DNA from: Clostridiales bacterium
GTDB lineage: Bacteria; Bacillota; Clostridia; Saccharofermentanales; Saccharofermentanaceae
DNA: 56,214 nt
Direction of reading: 5' to 3'
Assembly: GCA_017550385.1 (NCBI GenBank)
Contig: JAFZPJ010000036.1
Span: 1-56,214 of the forward strand
This document shows positions 1 through 7,866 of this stretch, piece after piece. The stretch's first letter is position 1. Each line of letters opens with the position of its first letter. The position numbers were made by a program, and so were the translations under genes. Under the pieces are notes generated by a model, which made no database searches, had not been told where the DNA came from, and saw only the letters and a program-made list of their open reading frames with translations.

Positions 1-31
1 GGAATTATACTAATAAACCATAATTAATTAA

Positions 32-57
32 ACACATACGATGTGGCAATCGTGTGT
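32..57 (-). terminator. Probable terminator of pyk
   Basis: An imperfect hairpin (arms 32-42 and 49-57, two-base bulge, six-base loop) lies just beyond the stop of the minus-strand pyruvate kinase gene. Read on the minus strand it is followed by a T-rich tail (TTTAATTAATT). The stem is moderate, so this is a likely rather than certain intrinsic terminator. Confidence 0.5.
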
Positions 58-99
58 CATTTATGCTGAAAATATATACCAAATCAGAAAACGGAAACT

Positions 100-1515
100 T
101 TACTGAACTGTTTCTACCTTAATGGTATTTGTATTTCCGTTCGTTCCGTTGATAAGGCCGCCGGTGATGACAACGTTGTCACCTTCCTGCAGATCCATTA
201 TCTCCTTTGCGACCTGGAAGCCGTGATAGAACATAACGTCAGTTGAATTGAACTCCTCGTTAAGGATCGGGATGACACCCCAGCTCAGGCTCAGTCTTCT
301 CCAGATGTGCTCTGATGTCGTCATGCCGATGATGTCGATCGGGCATCTGAAACGGGATACCATCCTTGCGGTGATACCGGACTTGGAGTGTACGACGATG
401 CATTTCGCATTTACGTCTACTGCCATCGCGCAGGTAGCGTGAGAGATCGCGTCGAGGTTGCTCCTGATCTTGAACTCCTGCTTCCTGAATCTTTCCTTGT
501 AGTTGATATTTGCCTCTGTGTACTCGGCAACGTTTGCCATAGCCTTTACAGCCTCGACAGGATACTTGCCTGCAGCGGATTCGCCCGAGAGCATGATCGC
601 GGAAGAACCGTCGTAAACGGCGTTTGCTACGTCAGATATCTCGGCTCTTGTCGGCCTGGGGTTGGTGATCATCGATTCGAGCATCTCTGTCGCGGTGATA
701 ACGCGGCGGCCGAGAAGTCTGCAGCGCTTGATGAGTCTCTTCTGGATGCTCGGTACCTCTACGAACGGGATCTCTACTCCGAGGTCGCCTCTTGCGATCA
801 TGATGCCCGAAGCGATCTCGCAGATCTCATCGATATTGTCGACACCGGCGCGGTTCTCGATCTTCGCGATGACCTCGATTCCTTCGCCGCCGTTGCTGTC
901 GAGGAAGTTTCTTATCTCTTCCATATCCTTCTTGGTGGATACGAAGGAAGCCGCAACGAAATCAACATCATTCTTGATGCCGAAAAGAAGGTCTGACTTA
1001 TCCTGCTCGCTAAGGTAGTCGCCGGTCATGACCTTATTCGGGAAGTTCATGCTCTTTCTGTCAGACAGAACGCCGCCGGTAACGACGTCGCACTCGACAT
1101 TAGTACCGTTGATGTTTGCTACCTCGAGGATAACGAGTCCGTTGTTGATGAGGACCCTGTCTCCCTTCTTGAGCTGGTTCGGAAGTTCCTTGTAAGTTAC
1201 TGCGACCTTTGTCTCGTCGCCTTCGATATCGTCTGTTGTCAGCGTGAACTTGTCACCGTCATTAAGCGTTATCTTGTGATCCTTGAATGTCTTGATCCTG
1301 TATTCGGGACCTTTGGTATCGAGCATGATCGCGATTGGAAGATGCATGTCTTCCCTCACCTTCTTGATGAGATCGATCTTCTCCTGGTGCTCTTCGTGTG
1401 TTCCGTGCGAGAAATTGAGTCTTGCTACGTTCATTCCCGCTTCAAACATCTGGGACAGTGTCTCGGCGTTGTCGGATGAAGGTCCGATGGTGCAGATTAT
1501 CTTAGTCTTACGCAT
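100..1515 (-). CDS. pyk: Pyruvate kinase
   Basis: Converts phosphoenolpyruvate and ADP to pyruvate and ATP, the last step of glycolysis in the cytoplasm. The 471 residues cover the classical A, B and C domains without the extra C-terminal PEP-utiliser-like domain that many Bacillota enzymes carry. Visible family motifs are the N-terminal KIICTIGPSS, the ARLNFSHG substrate segment (about residues 31-38), DTKGPE in the B-domain junction, the metal/substrate motif IARGDLGVEIP near residue 240, and TATEMLESM followed by PTRAEISDVANAV. The ATG is preceded by a GAGGAG ribosome site on the minus strand. It is divergent from the GMP synthase gene across a 121-bp gap that contains a dyad (1572-1606). 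Family assignment is secure. Confidence 0.97.
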   Translation of the reverse strand: MRKTKIICTIGPSSDNAETLSQMFEAGMNVARLNFSHGTHEEHQEKIDLIKKVREDMHLPIAIMLDTKGPEYRIKTFKDHKITLNDGDKFTLTTDDIEGDETKVAVTYKELPNQLKKGDRVLINNGLVILEVANINGTNVECDVVTGGVLSDRKSMNFPNKVMTGDYLSEQDKSDLLFGIKNDVDFVAASFVSTKKDMEEIRNFLDSNGGEGIEVIAKIENRAGVDNIDEICEIASGIMIARGDLGVEIPFVEVPSIQKRLIKRCRLLGRRVITATEMLESMITNPRPTRAEISDVANAVYDGSSAIMLSGESAAGKYPVEAVKAMANVAEYTEANINYKERFRKQEFKIRSNLDAISHATCAMAVDVNAKCIVVHSKSGITARMVSRFRCPIDIIGMTTSEHIWRRLSLSWGVIPILNEEFNSTDVMFYHGFQVAKEIMDLQEGDNVVITGGLINGTNGNTNTIKVETVQ

Positions 1516-1571
1516 ATATCTATGAGCTCCTCATTCAATAAAAAGTTTTGTCTGATTTTATCATTTGTAAC

Positions 1572-1606
1572 CCTAAACTTCTGCACAATATTGTAAGATA
1601 TTTAGG
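1572..1606. promoter_or_regulatory. Nested dyad between pyk and guaA
   Basis: A perfect 10-bp palindrome ACAATATTGT (1585-1594) sits almost centrally between CCTAAA (1572-1577) and TTTAGG (1601-1606). It lies in the only intergenic space between two divergent metabolic genes, where an operator would be expected. No known consensus (Rex, CcpA, PurR) fits well, so only the symmetry is claimed. Confidence 0.3.
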
Positions 1607-1636
1607 TCAATAAATTTTACACCCGGAGGATATGAC

Positions 1637-2617
1637 ATGGCAGATGTAAGACCGGAATCCCTTAAAAGGATAACAACCAAAGCCCAGGCTGATGAATTCA
1701 TCGCAGATCAGATCGCACAGATCAAGGAGCAGGTCGGAGACAAGAAAGTTCTCCTGGCGCTCTCAGGCGGAGTAGATTCTTCCGTTGTAGCAGCTCTCCT
1801 CATCAAAGCTATCGGCGAGAACCTCGTATGCGTACACGTCAATCACGGACTTCTCCGTAAGGGCGAGCCTGAGATGGTATGCAAGGTGTTCAGAGACGAG
1901 CTTAAGGCTAACCTCATCTATATCGATGCAACAGACAGATTCCTGGATCTTCTCGCAGGCGTTACAGATCCTGAGCAGAAGCGTCACATCATCGGCGAAG
2001 AGTTCATCAAGGTCTTTGCTGAAGAAGCTGCAAAGCTCGACGGCATCTCCTTCCTCGCACAGGGTACGATCTACCCCGATATCCTCGAGAGCGAGCAGGG
2101 CATCAAGGCACACCACAACGTCGGCGGTCTTCCCCCGGAACTTGATTTCGAGCTGGTAGAGCCCGTTAAGTACCTCTACAAGGATGAGGTCCGCGTCGTA
2201 GGTTCCGCTCTCGGTCTGCCCGACAACATGGTATACCGTCAGCCGTTCCCGGGTCCCGGACTCGGCGTAAGATGCCCCGGCGCGATCACAAGAGACAGAC
2301 TCGAAGCAGTAAGAGAGTCCGATGCTATCTTAAGAGAAGAGTTCGAGAAGGCAGGTCTTGCAGGCAAGGTCTGGCAGTACTTCACTGTCGTTCCCGACTT
2401 CAAGTCTACAGGCATCAAGGAAGGCAAGAGAGCTTTTGAGTGGCTCTGCATCGTACGTGCTATTAACACGACAGACGTAGTACAGGTTACAGTCGAGCCC
2501 ATCGAGTATGACCTCATGTGCCGCATCACCGACCGTATCACACACGAAGTTCCCGGCATCAACCGCGTGCTGTATGACTACACGCCGAAGCCGACAGCAA
2601 CAGTAGAGTACGAGTGA
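1637..2617 (+). CDS. guaA: GMP synthase, ATP-pyrophosphatase subunit (no glutaminase domain)
   Basis: Catalyses the ATP-dependent amination of XMP to GMP. At 326 residues it is only the synthetase part of a usual ~510-residue GuaA. The PP-loop SGGVDSS is at residues 43-49, followed by the HHNVGGLP segment and the C-terminal dimerisation domain ending in a TPKPTATVEYE-like tail. There is no class I glutamine amidotransferase domain upstream; the frame begins after a good GGAGG site, and the gap to pyk is too short to hold one. It therefore resembles the split archaeal-type enzyme (GuaAb), and would need a separate GuaAa glutaminase or ammonia. The stop codon lies inside a large hairpin (2613-2683). 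Confidence 0.93.
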   Translation: MADVRPESLKRITTKAQADEFIADQIAQIKEQVGDKKVLLALSGGVDSSVVAALLIKAIGENLVCVHVNHGLLRKGEPEMVCKVFRDELKANLIYIDATDRFLDLLAGVTDPEQKRHIIGEEFIKVFAEEAAKLDGISFLAQGTIYPDILESEQGIKAHHNVGGLPPELDFELVEPVKYLYKDEVRVVGSALGLPDNMVYRQPFPGPGLGVRCPGAITRDRLEAVRESDAILREEFEKAGLAGKVWQYFTVVPDFKSTGIKEGKRAFEWLCIVRAINTTDVVQVTVEPIEYDLMCRITDRITHEVPGINRVLYDYTPKPTATVEYE

Positions 2618-2683
2618 TACCGTTTGCTCGCTAAGCTTCTCCGCGCTTCGCTTGTGCGGAAGTCGCTCGCAAGCAATATCACT
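2613..2683. repeat. Large imperfect hairpin overlapping the guaA stop codon
   Basis: An interrupted inverted repeat starts within the last codon of guaA (AGTGATA 2613-2619 pairing with TATCACT 2677-2683). It continues through GTTTGC/GCAAGC and an inner TCCGC/GCGGA stem (2640-2644/2656-2660). It has no T-tract of its own; the canonical terminator follows 24 bp later. It may be a REP-like dispersed palindrome or a 3'-end mRNA stabiliser. Confidence 0.5.
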
Positions 2684-2706
2684 CTCAGGTATGAGATAAG
2701 ATTTAT

Positions 2707-2734
2707 AGAGCCCCTGGAGACGGGGGCTCTTTCA
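2707..2734 (+). terminator. Intrinsic terminator after guaA
   Basis: A perfect 8-bp stem AGAGCCCC/GGGGCTCT (2707-2714, 2723-2730) with an eight-base loop is followed by a short T-rich stretch. It ends the guaA transcript. Confidence 0.8.
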
Positions 2735-2754
2735 ATTTGAGTTCTCTATCGTGA

Positions 2755-2763
2755 TGATATAAT
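2755..2763 (+). promoter_or_regulatory. Extended -10 promoter candidate
   Basis: TGA-TATAAT at 2755-2763 matches the TGn extended -10 form. It would start a transcript near 2770, giving the following unknown gene an ~88-base 5' leader. No -35 element of quality is visible. Confidence 0.4.
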
Positions 2764-2857
2764 TAGTTTATCTGATAGCCCTTATCGACGAATATCTCCT
2801 TAAGTCGTGGTGCGGCTGATAGCGATTTAATGCACATGCAGCGGCCGTGGTGTTTTT

Positions 2858-3382
2858 ATGGATGAATTGCTTATAACTCATTACTTCTATCCTGGGACGG
2901 ATCCTTGGAAGAACATAATGAACCTCCCTGAAGAGGAGGCTTTTCGCGTTGCAGCAGAACTTGCCGCTAAGCACCCTGATACTACCAGTTTTGGAAGATT
3001 TGCGGATTTTATCAATTATTATCCCAACAGAAAAAGAGCCGACGAGTATGTCCGTGAGGAATTTATAAAGCTCGGAGGCAGCCCCAAACTGCTTCATCCG
3101 TATTCATTTGTTTTGGGTGAAAGTGAATATCTTAGAAAGTGGTTTGACACAAACGATAAGATAGTATTAGTTCTTACGGAAATCCCTGATGACCAGATCA
3201 GTTTTACGCCGGGTGACAGTTGCGCTCTTCTAATACATGGAGTGAGACCTGCAGTGCTTACAAAAGCAATGCTCTTGGATGGAATCAGTGCATGCGGCGG
3301 TTCGGTTGAAGAGTATTGCAAAAAGTCATTGGGAAAGTATGCTTATATCGAAGTCCAGCTATGGGATCGATTGCAGACTTGA
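2858..3382 (+). CDS. Unknown protein, 174 aa
   Basis: I do not recognise this family. The protein has no signal peptide or membrane segment and looks like a soluble cytoplasmic protein. Its composition and codon use match its neighbours, and it is isolated between the guaA terminator and a lipoprotein gene. The middle (residues ~40-75) is rich in aromatic and charged residues; the second half alternates beta-like stretches (IVLVLTEIP, SCALLIHGV) and ends in YIEVQLWD, which resembles a substrate-binding or nuclease-like alpha/beta fold only in the loosest sense. The ATG has a weak ribosome site (GTGGTG), so translation may be low or the start may differ. Confidence 0.65.
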   Translation: MDELLITHYFYPGTDPWKNIMNLPEEEAFRVAAELAAKHPDTTSFGRFADFINYYPNRKRADEYVREEFIKLGGSPKLLHPYSFVLGESEYLRKWFDTNDKIVLVLTEIPDDQISFTPGDSCALLIHGVRPAVLTKAMLLDGISACGGSVEEYCKKSLGKYAYIEVQLWDRLQT

Positions 3383-3459
3383 AAGGAAAAACGCGAAACG
3401 GAAGAAAGACAAATATCCAGAATTAGGTAATAAGATATGTTCGTGAATGGGGGATTTAC

Positions 3460-4362
3460 ATGAAGCACTTTACAAAGCTTGCCGCATCGGCAACTGCAGC
3501 AGCAATGATATTCGCTGCCGCTTCTTGCGGGACTCAGCCGGATGCTACAGAAGCAGTCACCGAAGCATCCGAGGAGACAACTGAAGAGACCACCACTTCG
3601 GAAACAACTGAAGAAACTACGACAGAGACGTCAGAAGAATCGGAAGAGACAGAAGAGTCTTCGGAAGTAACAGCGCCCGAAGGCGAGATGTTCGATCCGG
3701 AAGAGTATCCTTTCGATATAAGCGAAGATTCTTTTGTCTCGGCTGTAAATGAGATCGGCGGTACCGTGTACTACGATGTCGATGATTTCATGGATGTTTG
3801 CAACAGTATCAGTGCCGCCGACAGCGATGCCCTGGACAAGTATTATGACGGAATAGCTGTCGTCAGCAACGGCGACGGCATCAGCGATATGATCGACGCT
3901 CTCGCTTCGACATCAGCTTCGAAGGACGATGAATTCAATGAACACCTGACAACTCTGTGTATGTTCACTGCTGCTGAAGTCAGCAATATGGATTATCAGA
4001 TAATCGTCATGTATTACGAAGTAGACGATCCTGCGATCATGGAAGATTGGTATGCCAAGGCTTCTTCCGAGTACTTGGAAAATGTGGACAGCGTGATCCC
4101 GGCATCAGATTATTATGAGTCCGGTGTGAACCTGTATGATAACGGCGAATCTAAGGCTTTGCTCTCAAAACTCGTCCTTAATGACGAAGGTGCCGGGAAA
4201 TACGGGGAACTCGCAGGTTCCGGTTCTTATTCCGCTTTCTATGTTAACGGTACGAGCGGCGTATTGATCACGGTAAGCGATTTCACCGAGGATGGGACCG
4301 GTTATGGGATGATAGAAGATTTCTGCGATGAGATGGGTATACTGAACCCCTGCAACTTTTAA
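3460..4362 (+). CDS. Lipoprotein with Thr/Glu-rich linker
   Basis: A predicted membrane-anchored extracellular lipoprotein of 300 residues. A type II signal peptide ends in a lipobox AAASC with the lipid-bearing Cys23. It is followed by a highly acidic Thr/Glu-rich linker (about residues 27-70) that probably spans the wall, then a folded domain of ~230 residues. The folded part shares a pattern with the lipoproteins at 4440 and 13285: an acidic start, a middle helix pair, and a C-terminal stretch ending in a helix with a 'DEMGILNP' type motif. A strong GGGGGA ribosome site precedes the ATG and an intrinsic terminator follows. Function is unknown; it may be a lineage-specific surface protein family. 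Confidence 0.8.
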   Translation: MKHFTKLAASATAAAMIFAAASCGTQPDATEAVTEASEETTEETTTSETTEETTTETSEESEETEESSEVTAPEGEMFDPEEYPFDISEDSFVSAVNEIGGTVYYDVDDFMDVCNSISAADSDALDKYYDGIAVVSNGDGISDMIDALASTSASKDDEFNEHLTTLCMFTAAEVSNMDYQIIVMYYEVDDPAIMEDWYAKASSEYLENVDSVIPASDYYESGVNLYDNGESKALLSKLVLNDEGAGKYGELAGSGSYSAFYVNGTSGVLITVSDFTEDGTGYGMIEDFCDEMGILNPCNF

Positions 4363-4392
4363 CCCGAGGCGGTAAGACCACCAAGAGAATCA

Positions 4393-4421
4393 GAGCCCCT
4401 GCGAACAGGGGCTCGTTCTTT
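4393..4421 (+). terminator. Intrinsic terminator after lipoprotein gene
   Basis: A perfect 9-bp stem GAGCCCCTG/CAGGGGCTC (4393-4401, 4406-4414) closed by a CGAA tetraloop is followed by GTTCTTT. Strong for the plus strand; the opposite strand lacks a T-run. Confidence 0.85.
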
Positions 4422-4439
4422 CAGTAAACAAAATGCTGA

Positions 4440-5423
4440 TCATCCGACCGGCCTGGGCATTCCCAGCATATCGAGGAATTCATCTACATCGTCATAATCG
4501 GCATAATCATAAGACATGATCACGAGGAAAGAATCATCCTTGTAGTAAATGCCGCCGTATATGGTCTCACCGGAAATCTCCATATAAGCATCGTTGAAGA
4601 AGATAAATCCGCCTTCGTCTTCATCGTAGACATACTCGCAGTCATCCATATCGATGCCAAACCAGGTTGTCAGATCATTGTATGCTTCATCAAACAATTC
4701 CTCGGCTTCTTCCGAATCAATATACTGCTGACGTGTTACGGCCAGAGTATCTTTGTAATACGAGAGCTCCGCATAGTCTATGCCGGCATAATCGTCAATA
4801 TCGTCTTCGTCCGCACCGAAAGCCGCGCACACGGCTTCTGTGAACGCTTCTTCTGAAGGGATCTCGAAGAGACCCCATTTGTAACCGGATATGTCATCGA
4901 TGAAGCCATATACTTTGTTCAGGCTCTTGAAGTTTTTGTCTTTTACTAACCACTTATCTTTTACGAGAACAAATTTGACTGTGACTTTGACTTCTATCGT
5001 GTCATCGGCATCTTCCAATGCATCGATATAGTCCTCCAGATTACCGTTATCATCTTCGATATCCTCATGGACCGCTTCGTAATCAACGAGAGTAAAGATT
5101 ATATCGACACTAGCTTCCTTGTTTTTCTTCGAAGAAGTTACGGATTTCTCATCGATCTCGTATGTCATCGACTCCGCTACGGCATCAAATGCATCCTCAA
5201 GTGCGGGTTTGTTACTGCAGGCAACCTCGATGCGTGAGAGTTCTTCTGCGGCTTCATCCTCATCTTCCATGAGCTCCGCTATGCCGTCGACATCAAGAGA
5301 TATAAGCGCCTCAGCGTAATCTTCAGCTGCATCTAAGACATTCTCGTTATCGCTGTCACATCCGCTGAGAGATAATGCCATTGCCGCGATAAGAACCGAT
5401 GCAATTATCTTTTCCTTCTTCAT
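4440..5423 (-). CDS. Acidic lipoprotein, 327 aa
   Basis: A secreted lipid-anchored protein. The start chosen is the ATG at 5423, seven bases after a GGAGG site. From there the product has a classic lipoprotein signal (KKEK, hydrophobic stretch, lipobox LSGC with Cys22). Earlier in-frame codons would add a 37-residue stretch that hides the signal. The first half (about residues 30-180) looks like the repeat of charged helices seen in Clostridia 'DUF-type' lipoproteins. The second half is very acidic and ends in a domain with DEDEGGFIFFN, a YYKDDSFLVIMSYDY strand and a terminal EFLDMLGMPRP. The same end pattern (Y..DED.GYI..N, KDNVVIMAY, TFLDAIGYPKP) occurs in the lipoprotein at 13285, so the two are probably paralogues. 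Function unknown. Confidence 0.8.
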   Translation of the reverse strand: MKKEKIIASVLIAAMALSLSGCDSDNENVLDAAEDYAEALISLDVDGIAELMEDEDEAAEELSRIEVACSNKPALEDAFDAVAESMTYEIDEKSVTSSKKNKEASVDIIFTLVDYEAVHEDIEDDNGNLEDYIDALEDADDTIEVKVTVKFVLVKDKWLVKDKNFKSLNKVYGFIDDISGYKWGLFEIPSEEAFTEAVCAAFGADEDDIDDYAGIDYAELSYYKDTLAVTRQQYIDSEEAEELFDEAYNDLTTWFGIDMDDCEYVYDEDEGGFIFFNDAYMEISGETIYGGIYYKDDSFLVIMSYDYADYDDVDEFLDMLGMPRPVG

Positions 5424-5553
5424 GTGAAGTCCTCCGCAAATTACTTTGATATTTATCAGGATTTTAACAGAGTTGGCAAAGCATGTATACTCGCAGACAG
5501 AGTGAGCATGCTCTGATACCGTAAATAATGGCAACTCGTTCCCGTTCGTGTAA

Positions 5554-5573
5554 AATGTAGTTTATTCTACATT
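5554..5573 (+). promoter_or_regulatory. Inverted repeat operator candidate
   Basis: AATGTAG-N6-CTACATT (5554-5560, 5567-5573) is a perfect 7-bp inverted repeat located 8 bp before the ribosome site of the next gene. A TAAAAT hexamer (5551-5556) overlaps its left arm, so a repressor bound here would cover the promoter. It could also form a small 5' hairpin. Confidence 0.35.
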
Positions 5574-5592
5574 GCACATTCGGAGGGGATAT

Positions 5593-6969
5593 ATGCGGCA
5601 ATTGGAAACTAACAAGACAACCTTGAGAAGGACCGCCGGGATCTTCTCGGCCTTACTTTGTCTATTGCTGATACCTATGGTCAGTCTTGCTGCCGGCCCC
5701 GGCAGCACTTACAGCGCGCAGAACACCAGGTATGCAACGGACCTGGCGATATATGCCGGAGCTTTCTCTACAGCAGTCACGGCTTCCGTTAACCCGACCG
5801 CTACGATGGCAGTCCTTTCCATCTTGGGTTCCATCGAGAACGCTGCAATCTATTCGCCCGATTCCGTTTTCTTCAATACGATAGCGGATTTCCTCAACGG
5901 TGTTCCGATCGTAAGAGAAGTCGGCAAGCTTCAGATCGCCAATCCTTATGCCGCTGTCTTCCTGACACTCGTTGCTGTGGCGATGATCGTCATCCACTCA
6001 TTCGCCGAATCGAAGATAGTATCCGAGATATCGATAGACAAACTCGACAAATTGATCGGATACATCTGCACCGTCACGATATCCCTGCTCCCGTTCGTTA
6101 CGAACGATGCTCTCGAGAAGGATCCTCCAGGCATTAAAGCCGGCTCAAACCTCGTAAGATCGGCAGGTATGCTGGCAAAGACTCATGATACCGGCCCCGA
6201 ATGGTACACCTACGTTCTCGCAGCCATCACGGTGGTCGCGATAACCATCGTCTATTATTGCGTATATACCTGTGTCAACAATCTCGAGGTCATCATCGCC
6301 GCCATCCCCGTAAAAGGCACGAGCTTTATCTGGCAGCTCTTCAAGGGCTCCCTGCATATCGTTCTCGTTATCCTTCAGATCTTCGCACCCGTCGTAAGCT
6401 TCGTGGTAAGCATCATCCTTTCGATAATCGGAATAATCCTGTTCCGCATACTGGCAAGAGCCGCCGCATACTACAAGGATGTTTACATCTCCACGGTGAT
6501 CGCCAGGATCTTCAAGCGCAACGAACCCGTACCGAGGGTGGAGAAGCATATTCCGCTTAAGATAAGAAAGCTCTATCCTGACATGGAGGTCGGGATGGCC
6601 GTCTACAAGTTTACGGGACTTGCCAAGATGCCCAAACGCACAAAGCTCTGGCTGGTAAAGGATAACAGCGGTGTCTATATCATCCGTAACCGCCTCATAA
6701 GAAAGCCTCTCATCATCCCCTGGAGCAACGTTCAAAAGCAATATGAAGGCAAGAAACTCTATATGGAGAGCTGCATGAGATTCCTCAGGATCCGCACAGA
6801 GGACAAATATCTCGAGCTCATCATGTCGGTAAGATACAAGCCTGAGACGGAGATGCTGTGCGAGATGCTCGGTCTTGAGGATTTCGCACCCGTCGCAAAA
6901 GAGATCAAAGAGAACAAGAAGCTCAAGAGAAAACTTCGCCGCAGCGATCCCGCTCCGGAATCCGTTTGA
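5593..6969 (+). CDS. Unknown membrane protein with cytoplasmic C-terminal domain
   Basis: A 458-residue inner-membrane protein that I do not recognise. The start at 5593 follows a strong CGGAGGGG site. An N-terminal hydrophobic segment looks like a signal peptide (ends near SLAAG). Further membrane spans are visible around residues 120-140, 155-175, 205-230 and 250-285. After the last span comes a basic soluble domain of ~150 residues with alternating beta-like segments (KLWLVKDNSGVYIIRNR, PLIIPWSNVQKQYEGKKLYM, FLRIRTEDKYLELIM), suggestive of a PH-like or bPH fold, ending in a Lys/Arg-rich tail. It converges with the next gene with only 3 bp between stops and no visible terminator. No pathway can be inferred from the neighbours. 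Confidence 0.7.
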   Translation: MRQLETNKTTLRRTAGIFSALLCLLLIPMVSLAAGPGSTYSAQNTRYATDLAIYAGAFSTAVTASVNPTATMAVLSILGSIENAAIYSPDSVFFNTIADFLNGVPIVREVGKLQIANPYAAVFLTLVAVAMIVIHSFAESKIVSEISIDKLDKLIGYICTVTISLLPFVTNDALEKDPPGIKAGSNLVRSAGMLAKTHDTGPEWYTYVLAAITVVAITIVYYCVYTCVNNLEVIIAAIPVKGTSFIWQLFKGSLHIVLVILQIFAPVVSFVVSIILSIIGIILFRILARAAAYYKDVYISTVIARIFKRNEPVPRVEKHIPLKIRKLYPDMEVGMAVYKFTGLAKMPKRTKLWLVKDNSGVYIIRNRLIRKPLIIPWSNVQKQYEGKKLYMESCMRFLRIRTEDKYLELIMSVRYKPETEMLCEMLGLEDFAPVAKEIKENKKLKRKLRRSDPAPESV

Positions 6970-6972
6970 TCA

Positions 6973-7671
6973 TCAGACAGACAAAAGCCTCTTTATCTTC
7001 TTCTCGTCCACGCCGGGAAGTTTGCTCTTAAGCTGGAGGAACAGTTTCTCATAAGATCCTTCGGGGTCTTCCCTGTATCTTCCCCTGCAGGAGCGCTTGC
7101 CCCAGTAGCGGTCCGATATGTCATACACCGCTATCCCCCAGCCATATTCCTTCCCGGTCTTCGAACTCACCGGATACACAAAATCCACCGGCGTGATGTA
7201 TGTCTGCATCTGAAGCCTCGTCACGGTCTGGTCGTAGGAATTCCTTCCCTTCTTTGTGAACGCGGCACCTCCGTATTTGAGCGTTTTCGACAGGCACGGA
7301 CCGTTCCCCGCCAGATACTCCATCGCGGTTATATCCGACTGCGGCGCGGACAGTTCATCGCACCTGGCATCGAAATCATATCCGTCCCGCCTGTAGTTGC
7401 ACAGATACGGCCACCACTTGGGACTTACGAAACACGCCCTGCCGCCGGTAAACTTGCCGTACACCAGACGCTTGTCCCTTAAGACCTCACCTTTCCATTC
7501 CCAGGCAGGCCAATCGACGCGGCCGTCTTCGGAGCCGTGCCACCAGTTATCCCCGGTGATGTTCTCTTCCACGGAGAAGCCTTCTATGGCGTTCTCAAAG
7601 AAGGGCAGCAGCCCTATCTCATCCGTGAGTTTCACCAGATCTTCTACTGTCTCGATAAGCGGCAGATGCAT
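6973..7671 (-). CDS. Probable AlkZ-related protein, 232 aa
   Basis: The product has a 'W-W-G...-WEWKGE...LVYGKF...FVS..WWPYL' pattern (about residues 42-90). This is characteristic, as I recall it, of a widespread Clostridia family annotated as AlkZ-related (winged-helix relatives of YcaQ/AlkZ DNA glycosylases). I have only moderate confidence in that link. It is soluble, with many aromatic residues and a basic C-terminus rich in RGRYREDP and LKSKLPG. The ATG at 7671 follows GGAGG with five-base spacing; a TTG four codons earlier overlaps that site and is rejected. It is monocistronic. A role in alkylation damage repair would be inference. Confidence 0.6.
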   Translation of the reverse strand: MHLPLIETVEDLVKLTDEIGLLPFFENAIEGFSVEENITGDNWWHGSEDGRVDWPAWEWKGEVLRDKRLVYGKFTGGRACFVSPKWWPYLCNYRRDGYDFDARCDELSAPQSDITAMEYLAGNGPCLSKTLKYGGAAFTKKGRNSYDQTVTRLQMQTYITPVDFVYPVSSKTGKEYGWGIAVYDISDRYWGKRSCRGRYREDPEGSYEKLFLQLKSKLPGVDEKKIKRLLSV

Positions 7672-7866
7672 AATGTCCTCCAAATGTAATTATTATAACT
7701 GCTTACGGATGCTACAATCACCGTATGGCTGTAAAAATGCTCTTTTGGCGGAATTGCGCACGATATTTGCCACATTATGCACGCACATTTGTGTAGCGCT
7801 TTCATTTATTAAACGATAGACTTTTCACCGTTTTACTTAAGGAGATTAATTAAGGGAGTCCGAATT

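Noticed and set aside
388-996. A 202-codon open frame antisense to pyruvate kinase
   Set aside because: Pyruvate kinase motifs are complete on the opposite strand; this frame has no ribosome site and no recognisable domain.
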